Part shown: positions 35,334 through 49,600 of the stretch, piece after piece | Layout: each line of letters starts with the position of its first letter | Numbering within the stretch: position 1 is the stretch's first letter | Source of the DNA: Sipunculus nudus | Taxonomy: Eukaryota; Annelida; Sipuncula; Golfingiida; Sipunculidae | DNA: 64,000 bases | Direction: 5' to 3' | Assembly (NCBI GenBank): GCA_026874595.1 | Contig: CM049313.1 | Coordinates: 12,089,508 to 12,153,507 of the forward strand | Made by a program: the position numbers and the translations under genes | Notes under the pieces: generated by a model | Seen by the model: only the letters and a program-made list of their open reading frames with translations | The model's database searches: none | What the model was told of the DNA's origin: nothing

Positions 35334-36991
35334 TGATATTTATATATACGATTAAAATGCCGTAATAGTGCATTTTATTTATAAATAATAGGATAAGTAT
35401 TATCGATGTAAAGTATATAAAGTAATTAAAGAACAGTTTTCGTTACCCTTTCCTAAGAATGTAAAATAATAACCTTCCCTACTGCTTTTTCTTTCTCAGC
35501 TTTTGCCACAATGGCTTGTTTATATTCTTCATGCAGACATAAATATACACGAACATCACTCATAAAAGCCCAAGTAAGCCAAGAGACGAATATCAATTCT
35601 CAACAAGGCTAGAGTGATACACTTGAGCAGCTTTCGACGGAATAAACAACAGTTTATCAGAAAAGGCCTCGTGATTATAACCCTGTGTTATGATGGTGTA
35701 GCGAGTGTAGAGCAAGGAGTATACGCAGCATATATCAAGATGACCCTGATAGCCTATGCTCGGTCAGGTGATGTCCTTAAGAATGACAAGTTCGCCAATT
35801 GTAAAAAATAATATAAAAGGAATGAATGCCTGAATTATCATGAATTTCATCATACTTTTGTTACAGAAGGATAGAAATATATAGCTCCTTGGGAATAACT
35901 TACATCCAGTACGGTCGATCGTTAAATTTGAAACTAAACGCAAAATGAATCTCAATAAAATAATATTTACAGGTTGTTTCACAACATTCGTGTAACAGTT
36001 CCCTACACCACATATATTTGTGCTTGGTTCCTAATTATAGTTAGTTTGTGTGTGTTCCACAAAAGCTCATTTTATAAATATTACCCTGCGGACTTCGCGG
36101 GGGAAATGAGTATTCATCTTTGTCTTGTTTACTAACCAAAATAAACATTCCAGGGTGTTGTGTTGTGCCACATCACACGCATATAAAGACACAAACGCAC
36201 AGCCTTATCGCAGTCGGGTCTGTTTTTATATTCAAACCTGTAACCATAACATTACAACACTTTTCCATTTGAACATTTGCATATCCTTTTAGAAGATGAA
36301 ATTATTATATAAGGAGGCATTGAGACATCGAGTACACATCCAAGACATCCGAGAACGCTAGAACGAGCGTGTATTACGCTCCAAATCTCTTTCGGACGCT
36401 CGGTTCTTGAGATAAGGGAGCGATTTTCTGCCTGTAGGGCCGAGAGGATGGCAGCTGGCTATGGTAGCAGTCCCTTACCATTCATCTACTATCTCTAGCA
36501 TTCATTGACCATCTATAACAGAATGGTAAAAACTGGGTGATATCTGGTAACTGACCCTAACATTTAAATCTAATCGATAAACGTATAACGACAGGATATA
36601 TAAGTATAGAATGATTCGAGTTGATATAGTCCTACAAAATTAATACAGTTCTTCAATTTTGACACATATAACTCTCCGAAATTCAATGTGACTCTGTAAA
36701 AACTTGGCCTCTGTGTCCCGGGCCTCAAACTCCCCTGATATACACATCAACAGATCCGGAATACTACCAGAATCCTGATCAAAATGTTGTTCGTAACAAC
36801 GATGAATTAATCTAACCAAGACATATGTGCCACGATTCACCAGGGCCGGACCCTGGGTTAGCTCTGCCCCGCAGAACAAAGGTGGCTAATTAGGGGTGAA
36901 ACGTTCTGATATCTACACTTGAAAAAAAAAATCCTTGATGCTAGTATGACGACGACATCGCTTGCACTATCAAATGAAAAGTACTCTTCTG

Positions 36992-37061
<70 letters not shown>

Positions 37062-37250
37062 TTTGATTTGATCTTGCGCCTTGGGTGTCACCTTAACCCT
37101 GCACAAATCTTTATGGATATCGATTCATACATTTTTTTAAACAAAAAGACAACTCATCCAATCAAGCGACGTGTAAAAGACGTAATTCCTCATGGGAAGG
37201 TATGATCATAGTTCACACTTCACTTCCTGGATGAAAAAGGTCTGCAGGTT
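33300..37250. other. Intergenic, microsatellites, no well-supported gene
   Basis: It contains (AT)n at about 34279-34301, (AT)n-(GT)n at 35060-35146, (AT)n at 35282-35327 and (TA)n at 36997-37058. A possible minus-strand open frame is listed separately. Confidence 0.6.
36640..36879 (-). CDS. Uncharacterised minus-strand open frame, possible exon
   Basis: The frame has mixed, protein-like composition (ALVNRGTYVLVRLIHRCYEQ, then an acidic SGEFEARDTEAK stretch and CVKIEELY) and ends in a stop. An acceptor-like GGGGCAG precedes ELTQGPALV. No neighbour exon or family was recognised, so it may be chance or a gene fragment. Confidence 0.25.
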   Translation of the reverse strand: MFCGAELTQGPALVNRGTYVLVRLIHRCYEQHFDQDSGSIPDLLMCISGEFEARDTEAKFLQSHIEFRRVICVKIEELY

Positions 37251-37291
37251 TTTTGCTTGTTTCTGATACTTCTATTATATCAGGTGGTGAA

Positions 37292-37677
37292 ATGGATAAA
37301 AGCAGGAGAAAGTTACGGCTAGGCAGGCGGTCTCGCAGAGTTGAGCCAGCGGATGTGGAACCCTCGACGTCGAGAGCTCAGCAGCACGAGGAGACTGATG
37401 ATGAGGAGACGGAGGATGAGGAGACGGAGGATGAGGATGATTACTCGCACAAGCCGGTGACACATCCACAACGGAAGCGGATCAGCAAGGAGCCCCCGTC
37501 TACCGACGCCTGGACACCGGAGGAGGAACCCTCGACATCCCGAGCTAAGCCTGACCAAAACCAGGAGCATGATGAGAAGGATAACCCACCGCAACCGGAG
37601 GACGAACAGAGGGAACAGCCTGTCAAGGGCGAATCAAGCTGCGAGTTGTCTCAATGGTCAGCAAGTATATTTCCGAG
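37292..37677 (+). CDS. CHS: Gene B exon 1, acidic N-terminus
   Basis: The start is MDKSRRKLRLGRRSRR, a basic cluster. An acidic repeat (TDDEETEDEETEDEDD) follows, plus two PSTSRA repeats. It is low-complexity and probably disordered in the cytosol. The donor GTATGT is clear. This ATG is the first in frame; TATATCAG ending at 37283 may be a 3' splice site for a 5' UTR exon. Confidence 0.85.
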
Positions 37678-40600
37678 GTATGTAAAGTAATATTAACATA
37701 ATACCGGCATCTCACTATTCCTTTTCGACAATTTTACAATTTAATTTTAACAATATTTATTTAATAAAAATTTCAATATCAGTTTGAGGATAGATAGAAA
37801 CATGATAGAGGAAAAGCACGTTTATTAAGATATTATCATTTAGAATAAGATCAGTCCATTAAAAGTGACTTATTGTTACAGGGGGTTAGTGTATGTTGAA
37901 CATTTTTTTAAATGTTACAAAGTCATATGAAAATAATTGAAAAAAAGTAAAAAATATGTTTACCATTCAAATGAACAGGGTACAAGGTTCAAAATAATGT
38001 ACACTTCATGGGTCTTATGTGAATTTAAAGCACTTTTGAATTGAATATAAATTAAGGGGGTTCAAACAGTAATGATACCTTAAGGACAGATTATGACGTC
38101 TGGACTATTTCTCACTCCGTCCTTATAAAACCTGATATCTTAAAGATGATCACATATTATTTATATCATGGATGGACATAGGCTAAAGATTTCAGGACTG
38201 GGACTTGGACGTGGATGCGACTTATTTTGACTCAATTTAATTATTGGAGCTAAAGTAATTTATTAGCACATTCCGGAGGGCGGAGCTCTCAAATATAGAC
38301 CAATATATATTTCTCTTAGTGCAAAAGAACCATCTGGACATATTGCCATTGAACAACAAGATGACAAGATGGATGAGAAGGAGAAAACAACAGACAAGAC
38401 GGAAAATAAAAGAACAGACGTGGTGGCTAAATGCTGCAAGATCTTCACGTCAGTCATCATATTCCTGCTGGTCTTGGGAGGTTCCGTAGTTTCCAAGGCA
38501 ACGCTGCTCTTTATTAGCGCAAACATGCGGACAAATTTACCAGTGGCATGCGAAATAAATACCACCTCAGCCAGAAGTTGCATCGCTGTGTCCCACAAAA
38601 ACAGTTCATCTCCCCAGTGTTTGTCCAGCCAGATAGAGATGAGAGAGATATGTGAGGCTGTAACTGTCCGCTGGATCTGGGCCGGGGTGCTGACGATTTG
38701 TGCCCCGTATGTCCTCACGTTCTTACGATGTCTGTGGACACTCTGTTTCAAAAGAAAGAAAGCTCCTCGCTGGCAGCCACTTTTACTTGTGAGTTGTTGA
38801 ACACAAACACATGAATCATCTAAAAATTTATATCTAAACTCATGCAGTGTATACCCATGTAATATATTCATATTAAATTATATGAGCCAAATAATAAATA
38901 TGCTATTTTATATTCATCAATTGCTGCAGTGCCCATTTTTAGTTATAAGTCGTATTCTGTTAATTTTTGATAATTCGGAAAAAAACAGAAGTAAATTCCT
39001 TTCGAATAATATTGAATAAGACATTAAAATTAAGTAACTATTATATGCAAATCAATGGGTGACATGACAGTACTGTGCTTAAATTTAAATTTTCGTACGG
39101 TATTTCATTTTATTTAAATGAATATGTTTTACAGGCATTCATTATTGAGACTTTTTACGCGATTGGTATTGCAATGCTGGTCTTCCGGGTTCTCCCTGCA
39201 CTGAACAGCCTCCAGGGGGCGGTAGTTACACTCGGCGCCTCCACTGTTCCATCGGTACTGCGGGTGTTCAGTTTCTGCAAATCTAAGAAACGCAGGAATT
39301 TGATCTTTGATGTATTGGCACTCATGACGCAAGTATCATGTTTGGTCGTCTGGCCGGTGCTGATTGGTGTAAACAGAGACACGTTCTTCAATGGACAGTC
39401 CACTCAGTTCCCTGGATCAACAGACCACGATCTTCCGGTTATGATTCCAGTGTCTCTCGTCCTGATCTCTGCAAGTTATTGGCAAAATTACATCGACTAC
39501 AAGTTTCTATATCTACCTAAGTCCCTTGTAAAAATGCTTAAGATGCTTAACGAAGATAGAATAGTTATAAATTTTATAACAAGTATCTGGAAATGCGCTG
39601 TCACCATTTTGATGATGATGGCCTTCTTGGTCAGAGAGGGGAGCAGCGTTCAGGATCTATTTAATTTTAGCGGCGACAGGGGGCGCTGTGGCGACAACAT
39701 CAATATGGTTGATCTTCCTCAGTTGAACCTTGACTGGGTGTACGTATGGTTAATCTGTTTCCTGTCCGGCCTCGTGGTGTACTCGTCCACGCGGACTGCG
39801 GCTAAGATTAGGCTCCAGCGACCGAGTTACGCGTCGCCCGTTTGGATCAGTACACCTGTTTTAGTACTTCTGCTTTTGGGAGGGTGTGAATTATGGAACG
39901 AAAACCATTGTTATTTTGGAAACAGGTAAGAGATATACAATTGGTGCTTAATATGTGAAAATATTCTTTATTATTTGGAGAGGTCTTTGCCGAAAAGTGT
40001 TGTTCTCTTTACCCTCTTTATCAGGGACAAGTCAACAACGATAAAAGGCAAATGTTAAATTTCAACCTTTTATGCTTCGATTACAACGGTGATTCACTCT
40101 ACATACATTTGTGTTTCACTGCTGTTTAAGATATATATGATAAGCATGTTTTCAGTGATAAAATGAATTTGTTATATTTTACACCAGCTTTCGGCAGTGG
40201 TTCCACTGCTACCCAACAGGAGGCGCTTTGAGTGTTCTGATCCAGCAGCAGCACATCTGGATCGCAGCGTTGTGGTGGTTATCACAGATCTGTATCACAC
40301 GTCACGTCTTATTCCCATGGGAGGAAAGGCTGGCACCAACGGAGAAGTAAATGACTTAGACATATAAGCAGTTATGCATACACATACGAGCAAAGAGCCT
40401 CGTGCTTACGGGGGTATCAAGAACTCTTCCTTGTACGCACATACACACATAAACGAGCGGGAATGTTTTTGCATTCTCAGAAGAAAATAACTAACACTCA
40501 CATACAACAACCGAAACGTACAGTGTACCTGTTAATAACTTACATACGTACACACACACATCCAGGAAGAGACTGACAGCTAATCCCCCCCCCCCCCCAC

Positions 40601-43600
40601 ACACACACAAATACCCACTCCTAAACGAACAGAGAGGCTGTAGATACCTCATGAAAGTGCAAACACGCATACATAGAGAGAGAGACTGATATTAGACAGA
40701 AGAACACACACACGAATTAACTAGCAGAGACGATGGTATTTAGTCAGAAGTAAAGGATAGCAGGTCACGCGCAAACGTAAACGCGTACAAGCAAAGTCAA
40801 AGAGACATGTCGGTACTGCAAATCGGTTTTATTGTTGTAATTGTTTGATGTAACAAAGTGCTGATGGAGCCTATTCGAGACTACGTTTTAATGCTGTACA
40901 GCATTAAACATTGTCTCATAGAGGCTGTATCAACAGTCCGTTACAGCAAAGATTTTAGCTATGAATTTTTGCCTTTTTTCTGTTACAGACTGCTGGTTCA
41001 GCCTGTATGGGACGGGGCAGTTCTTGAGCAGCACGTGCTACATAATCGGCGAAAGACAAACCCGACTACACTCGAGAAAGACCACGGGGCGGTTAAGATT
41101 GTTTGCTTGTCTGATAATTCTTTACGAGCAAAAATCATATTTAAAGAATTAATTCAAATAGCAACCAACACAGGGCATATTAAAAAGTATCGTGGACGAA
41201 AATATCAGTAACATCTTACAAACATGTATTGTTTATAGAAAGATTGTGAGACAGGTAAAATATTGCACAAGGCATCTTGTGTTCATATTGACCAAACGCT
41301 TTTGGTTTTAACAGAAATCGTACAGAGAGAGAGCAGATTTCGAAAAGTTAATTTGATTACCTTTGTGAATCTTATGTTTTAAGAATCAGATAATGCATTT
41401 CCTTATTCGATGACTAAATCTTACCTTGTGTACGTTATAACAGACCAAAGAAGATGCAGATGATGCCAAAAGGCCGCCCTACATTTACCTGTGCGCCACA
41501 ATGTGGCACGAAGAGGTAGTAGAAATGACGAACCTGGTCAAGTCCATCCTGAGGTACGTCACTTTCTTCTCCTTCTTCTAAGGCCAGTTTTAACAGCAAT
41601 GACTGACACTATTGTGACTAATGGTCCCTACCTTCGTCTGTTTGCATGGCATTATCTTACAATTATCAATGAACAAATCTTACCTGTTAGACCCTATAAA
41701 ACTACCACTCTGAAATTTTGAGAAGGACCAGCTTCTGTGGTCTTGGGACAGAGCACAGGACTTAAAGCCGGGACATCATTGATTTGATGTTCCATAGAGG
41801 AGTACGTAGATTTGTTAGGGTCAGGGTGAGCGCTCAGGAAGCTTAATGGGCAGGGCGTGTCCCAAAGGCATGTACCACTCACAAACAAATGCGTCTTTGT
41901 TTGGGTTTCGGTCATTGGTGCTATAACCCAGGACCTGCAAATGTGGTATACACCAGAGTACAAAATAACTGGTAATTCAGCGAATAATTTATACTGGATA
42001 ATGGCACTGGATTGGTGTGCCTCACTTTCCCCTTTAATTATGTCAGATAGATTTTCTTGCAGTTCTCAAGTGTTCGTTCGGCGTAGCCTTATTATGCAGT
42101 ACCCGTATTGCATTAAGTTACCGTGTTATAAGGTTTGATAACAATATCATGCGTAGATTCTTAGGCCAATGTGCCAAATGTGTGTTTCTGCCAATGTATT
42201 AATCCCCCTTTACAGTACCTCATTTTTAATTCTGTGTCTCCTTCCATGGCATGGAAAAAGGTGTAACTTTTATGTTCTATTTGAAAGTGTTTGCTTTTGT
42301 AACTTAACTTCACATTTTGTTCTTATTTATTCATTTACTCGTTCATTCATTACGTTCTGAAATTTTTCAGCATAAAAATATGTCGCCTGCATGTCAGTAA
42401 AGGACATTGAACGTATATATAAGTTCTGTAAAAAATCAGGAACTCCGTGTTTATTTGCCCTTTTTTGATAATTTCAAAATTTCAGTAATGTCGCTATCGA
42501 AACTTTGTCATACCCTAAAGTACATGAAAAACCAACCATTTGCTGTAAAACATATTTTAATAGGCAAACATATTTTTAACATCAAGCATTAAAATATGTT
42601 TTTTGGTAATATGCCGAAAGCATACAATCATGAAGCATTCTGCCCAATTTGCTCTGAAATATACCGTATATAATTCAAAGGCTTGACAAAGACCAAAGAG
42701 AAAGGCAGATAAAATATGATAGAAAAGAAGAAGAGAGGAATAAAGGAATACAGGAGAAAAGAGAACAAGAAAGGGAAGAGGAAGAAGAAGGGGAAACAAA
42801 GTTAAAAAGACCAAAGCAAATAAAACCAGGAAAACTTTACAAGTTTGAATGTGAGTTTGTTTCATTATGCAGCATTACAGCTAATTACATAATGTTACTA
42901 CTGTTATAATATTGCACAGTTTTTGTCTGACCTGTGAGCTGCTGCCATCGTGAGGCGTTCTTCGTCCGGCATCTTCAACCTATTTGCAGATTCTTCCAAG
43001 CAGATATAACAAGTGTGTCATTATACATATGTTATTCTTCATTAATTAAAACTAAAAAAACAACCAGTAGCATTCCTGTACAATGTAAGACAGATTTTCT
43101 CATAATTTGACGCTCCAGAATATTGACTCCATCCATAAAATCTCATATCTTTCACGTGGATTATTGAAATATAACATAAATAAATTAAAAGGATGAGAAA
43201 ATATTAATAAATTAAAAGCATGAAAACTTAGTTTAAAAAGTGCGGAGGTGACCTGGAATTTAGTTCAGACACCCACGGGTTAATTTCGGAATACCGGGGA
43301 AAGGGGGGGGGGGGGGGTTAATCTAAAATAGGGGGTTGCCTGGAGCCTTGACACCGGGATGCGCTTAAAGCATTCGGCTTGTCTGCCGTCCTGTTGCCGG
43401 TTTGTCATGTAGTTTGCATGGCTGAAATAGGTAAGTTGCCGCCAACTAACTTTTCATGAACGTAATTCATCATGTATAACTTTAGCAATCCTTAAGAACA
43501 CCATATAGAGGTAATTAACTGTTTCGTCATCACACTCATGTAATTTATTATAATATATACAAAAATCAATATGAAGATTACCTAAAAGCGCTAGATCTTA

Positions 43601-46600
43601 TATTAACAACTTTTTTAACATGCATATATGTTGTCTGTTTTAGGTCACATTTTCTTCGATGACGCCTTTGATAAAGTCGAGGAAAAAGTTCCCGGGGATG
43701 ATTACTACGTCGTGAATAGCTACGTCAGAAATTTAATGAAAATTATGAGGGAAACGAAAATGTAAATTCACGACTTAATCTTTCTGATGAAATGTTATAT
43801 TGTGCAGTGTAAACGATCGTTTAAGAATTAATTAAATTTTAAATTAAGACCTGGTGGTAAAAAAGGCTAGATGCTTATACTATTTAATATAAATGATATA
43901 TCAATTTTTATCAGTGAGGAGCCAGAAGGGAAGGCGTCCCGTGTTTCTAGAGTTTCCAGGACACCTTTCGGGGGCTGCGTGAGGTGGAAATTACCGAACG
44001 GGAATAGAGTGTGGTGTCACCTGAAAAACAAAGCATTAATAAAGCATAAAAAACGATGGAGTCAGGTAAATATTAATAATAATAATAATAATAATAACAA
44101 TAATAAATTAATAACAATAATATTGAATGTGATAATGATATACTTGAGCTTTTCAAAACACTTGCCACTTTTTTTTGTTACTATAGTATTATAGATATTC
44201 TATATATTTTAAACATTTCTTTTACAAATCATTCCATCACGTTATTAGTATTTATTCTTTTTTTGTACGTATGTGATGATAATGCATCATACGTATCGGG
44301 CTACCCTGTACGTAGATCAAGCGTAGATCACAGGTATATTAAATCGGAAATAAATCTCAGCTCCTTATTTTAACTCCATATGAAGAAACATTCATTTTTT
44401 CATTGACAAAAGCGAAACGTACCCTTTAATTTCGAATGATACTTTAGTCTAAGAAATATGTACTGTTTATGCCACAGAAAGAGTTTGTATAAAGATGCAC
44501 TTTTCTTAGGTGATGTATATGTATTACCTCATATACTACCGTAATGAGGAACGCCTTAAGAGCAAAGAAGTAGGGTCTGGTAATCCAAGAGTTCCGAAGA
44601 ACACATACATCCTGGCGCTGGACGGAGACGTGGATTTTACCCCAGGAGCTTTGGTGCTGATGGTAGATCTAATGATGAAAGATCCACTGCTCGGCGCGGC
44701 TTGTGGCCGGATCCATCCAAAAGGAACATCGGCGTCCATGTTTGAGGCTGGTAGGTAATATATAGTTACCAGATGTACAGATTAACAACACCGCGAGAGC
44801 GCATAACTCCTCCAGGCATTCTCCTTGATATTTTTAATCAGTTATTCACATCAAGATCATTCTGCTGGAACGTACTTGTCTGAGATTTTGTCCAACTTAC
44901 CGGAGGTCATCTCAGCTATAGCGGTCACACTTTGTCCGTGGTCCGTCCGGTTATCCGGCCGACTGACCGTCCGTTAGCATGGAACAAATCATACTTGTTG
45001 GATCCAGCATAATTTTAAACTGTTATCTAGGGACATCCTCGAAAATCTACTTTTGATCTATATTCTTCTTATTATTGAGCATTATAGCTCACCCCAGTAA
45101 TAACTCATGTTAAAACATTTAAATAAAAGCATGGAGACCTACATTCTACGGACTTGAAAAACATCCTGTTTTGAGTGTTAAAAAAAGCAATAAATGTTCA
45201 GTCGTGACTAGTATCATTCTTAATGGTGCTGAATCTATCCAATTTTGAAGGTAGTGATCATTACCCAACGTCACCATAATGTCATTAGCATAATGGATAT
45301 AATTAGGGTAATGTACGGTGTCCTCAGGACAAGCAGTACCAAACACTTAAATGCATTTTTTATCTCAGCCAAAACCAGCATGACAGTCAGCTGAGAGTCA
45401 GAACAAAATAGCCACTTGTTTCATTCTAAATGCAATCCCGTCTTCCAGTCGCGAATACGCATGATTTATAAACTCACTTGGGCGTCGACAACATTATAAT
45501 TACAGCCGGCTTGGTTATTGCAATCCCATTTTAAGTGAACATCACATCCTCAGTGTAAAGTTTTCATACATTAAAGTGCTTTTATCCACACACTTATTCA
45601 TGTCTCAGGACCAATGGTGTGGTACCAGACGTTCGAGTACGCTATTGGTCACTGGCTACAGAAGGCGACAGAGCATGTCTTCGGCTGTGTGTTGTGTAGC
45701 CCCGGCTGCTTCAGTCTGTTCAGAGCGTCAAGTCTCGTTGAGGTTAAAGACGGCAAGGATATTCTTGGGATTTACGCTGGAATGCCTGAACGACCGATAG
45801 ACCACCTCCAGTACGACCAAGGTATGGGAGACAAATAGACGTGTTATTTTGTCAACTGAAAGCAAGCTACCTTTTTTGTAGGATGTATAGGATTTATGGC
45901 TTTTTCTGTGTACATATTAAGGAACTCTAGGTAATACCTAATATCGCTTTCGTAGCAGAATGTATGAATTTGTTTTAAACACAGCAATGGTGACACACGG
46001 CAAAACCATAATACCTGACGTGATCGTTACATATGTGTTGAAATTGAAAGGATACTAGATGCAAAACAACCCTTGCAAAATTCTGGTTTGTGTTTTGTTG
46101 CCAGAAGTCCTTTTTAAACGTTTTGCTTACTTCTGGTGCCCCATATTATATACGTGGGTATACACAAAACGAACAGTCTGTGTGAGGTCGAATCGCTGTT
46201 TACTGGCCTATTTGTTAAACTGTACAGAGGTTCATTAGTTAATAAACGCTAGGTTTCGGAAGAAGCCCCTTTACGTAGATAAAATTGTAATGAATCGTCG
46301 GGTCTCAGGACAGACGTTTTCATGGGCAACGGCTGACATATAGAAACCTGTGAAACTGATTCCTCACATTTTTGCATCATAGTGAATTGTACATTTTGTC
46401 TTGAAATAATGTACCTCTGCTTAGGCTATTCTTTTCTGCTGTATATTAGCATCTGTCTATTCAAAATTTGCGATGAGCGCATCGGCAAAAGCAGCTTAAC
46501 AAATTGTTTGCAACTGTTTTCTTTTTCCTTATACTTAAGATGAAGCCTGTATGTACGATCCAATTAGAAATTTACACAATTAATTTTAAATGACAATGGA

Positions 46601-49600
46601 TATGTTAATATTAAAATCATTTGCTTGACAGTGTTCTTTCTTTACTTCAGGTGAAGACCGTTGGCTCTGTACACTTCTGATAAAGTTTGGTTATGGAGTG
46701 GCGTACTGCGCAGCTGCGGACGCCCTGACCTTTGCCCCGGAAGGTAATAAGAACGGCCTTTTAATATCCGTATTATAAACGGTCTAATTAACGATTTAAA
46801 CTTACGGGTTTTGATGCGACAAATGAGTTAAATCACGGTAGACACATCAACCAAATTTTTACAGTGTCATCAATAGCCGTGTAAATACATGTATTTCCCT
46901 AATATACTGGCGATATAAAGGCGATTAACTCATCTGAAACCTGATATCAAGTGTGTAAGGCTTTATAATTGTACTGGAGCTGAGATATATTTAAGTTAAC
47001 TAAATTTGTGATTCACATAATATACTTAGGATTCGGTGAGTTTTATAACCAGAGGAGACGGTGGACTCCCTCGACCATGGCCAACATCTGGGACCTTCTC
47101 TGGGACTGGAAGACTTTGAGGAAAAATCCTAACGTATCGCTCCTGTACCTAGCCTACCAGCTGTTACTGTTTGTTTTGTCTTTGTTTGGTCCCGGGACGA
47201 TTTGTCTCATGGTAGCGGGCGCCTTTAGCGTAAGAAATCAAACATGCATCCTCAAATAATATATTAATTTTTTCTTTAATACATGAATGTACATACATAA
47301 AGATACATAAAGTAATGAATAAGTAGTAAGTAATGAGTAAGAAGAAAAATGCCTTTCTACCCTATCATGCTCTTTTCTTTTCTTTTCTCAGAATATTCTC
47401 AGCAATTGAGAATTCTTAATGATTTAATTATATTAAATGGTTAAAAATTTGTACACTTCTTAATTACTTTACAGGAAATTAATTGTGTCTCATTATAAAT
47501 ACATCATATTTGCAATGCAATGATGTATGATAATTTTGTGACGTCGTGTGAAATGTAAAAAAAGAGTTCTGGTCCAAAGATATGTAATGATATAATAACA
47601 TAAGGATTAAATATATTTTCAGGCGGCCTATCCTGGACTCGGAGATGGTGGTGCTTTTGCCATTACAATAGTTCCTGTCACTGTCTTCATTATTACCTGT
47701 TTCGCGGCAAGAGAAGCTGTCCAGGTAGGATGTCATCCCAGTTGAAATAGCATTCAGTTACAACTCGTTTCAATGCGAATCTGAATAAAATTTTTATGCT
47801 TAATACATTTTTAAACATCAGCGTAAACAAATTAATATGAGAGGACATAAGCATATCATCAACGCCATTTTATATTGGGAAACACAAGCAAGGGTATAAT
47901 GTATGCCAATCACAACTTCTTGGAAGAAACGTCAATCAATTTATTTTGAAAGATAATGGCACTTCTTCATTTTCACGCGCTGCAGTTGTAGATTATTTTA
48001 ATATATAAATAAATAAACATATTATATGTAAATAAATATATGTATATATGAAATCAATTATGCTTTTGTGACGGAAGGTATTTGTTTATGTTTATTTTTT
48101 TCCTGTCTTGCAGATTCTTTTGGCTCAGATATTGACGCTGGTTTTTGGAGTTCTCCAGGTTATAGTCCTCATTGGAATCCTGGTTCAAATGAGGACTGAC
48201 GGAATGTGTTCCATGGCAACCATCTTCTTCCTTGCTGTGGCGGGATCTTTCATCATTTCGGCCATCCTACATCCAAAGGAATTCTTCTGTTTGATCCATG
48301 GTTTCATCTACTTCCTTCTGATTCCTAGCATGTACATGTTGTTGATTCTTTACGCCGTCATTAATTTGAATGTGACGTCATGGGGGACACGTGTAGGAAG
48401 CAAGAAAACAGAGGAAGGCCGGTCGAAGGACGGGTCTTGGTTTAGCAATTACCTTTTGTGCTGTGGGTTCAAGCAACCTTATCCGTCCGTCAGCCAAGCA
48501 GCAGACCAGTCAGAACAGCAGATGAAAACAGAAGGTAAAGAAAGCCAAAGTAAAGTAGAGGAAAAGGGAAAGTTTGAAGATGAAAAAGAAATCGGAGAAA
48601 CAGGAGACAAAAGGAGACAGGAGGAAAAAAGTGACGAAGACAAACAAGAAGCACCAGATTATACTGAAGCAAAAGATTACCCTAAACACCAGACGGAAAC
48701 GGGAACTAAAAAGAAACAGGCGGACACACTTGACCAGCCAGGTGAACTCGTACTTCAGCTTATAAATGTTTCTAATCTTTCGTGTTTACTTAAAATTCCA
48801 TTGTTGCCGTCTAAATCGCATTTAAAAATGCTTAAGAATACTTTACTCATATAAGGCATGGTTAAAGGTTATACTATGTTGAATAAATAATAGCGTCACT
48901 TTTGATGAGCTAGATACTTTAACATTTGTTGATGTATGAAAAGTTTCAAATTTTAAACGTTAAAAATATTGATTATCTGGGTATTTTATATTTTTGTTCT
49001 ATGCCGCACATTCGATAGGTTACTGTTATTCCTGATGTATAATATTATTTGTATATAAACCAATTATACAATGTTGAATAAATAATAGCGTCACTTTTGA
49101 TGAGCTAGATACTTTAACATATGTTGATGTATGATGGTTTCAAATTTTAAACGTCAAAAATATTGATTATCTGGGTATTTTATATTTTTGTTCTATGCCG
49201 CACATTCGATAGGTTACTGTTATTCCTGATGTATATTATTATTTGTATATAAACCAAATATGTCCAATGTTTAAACGGAGTGTCATGACCCATAGATCAA
49301 TAGCTGAAGACTCTAATATTATTTGCAGCTGATCAAGATTGATAGTTTCCTTCTACGTTGCAGTTGAGAAAAAGGAACTGTGGAGAAACGATGAAGAATT
49401 CAAAGGTCGAGAGATACACGAAGTCAGGCCGGAAAAGAAGATATTCTTCCGTCTAATGCAAGAGAAAGTCCTGGGTCGTGAAGTCAAGAGGGGCCCTACG
49501 GAGACCCCGGAGGAAGTGACGGAGGGATTAAAAGGGCTGAGGGACAAGTCTTCCGTCACGTTCCTGATGGCTAATGTGGTTCTTGTTGTTGTTATTTTCA

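Noticed and set aside
34948-35373. Frames coding (IY)n and (VC)n runs
   Set aside because: Translations of (AT)n and (GT)n microsatellites.
38263-38871. 202-codon minus-strand open frame
   Set aside because: It lies opposite gene B exon 2, whose frame, splice sites and membrane segments are well supported; a shadow frame.
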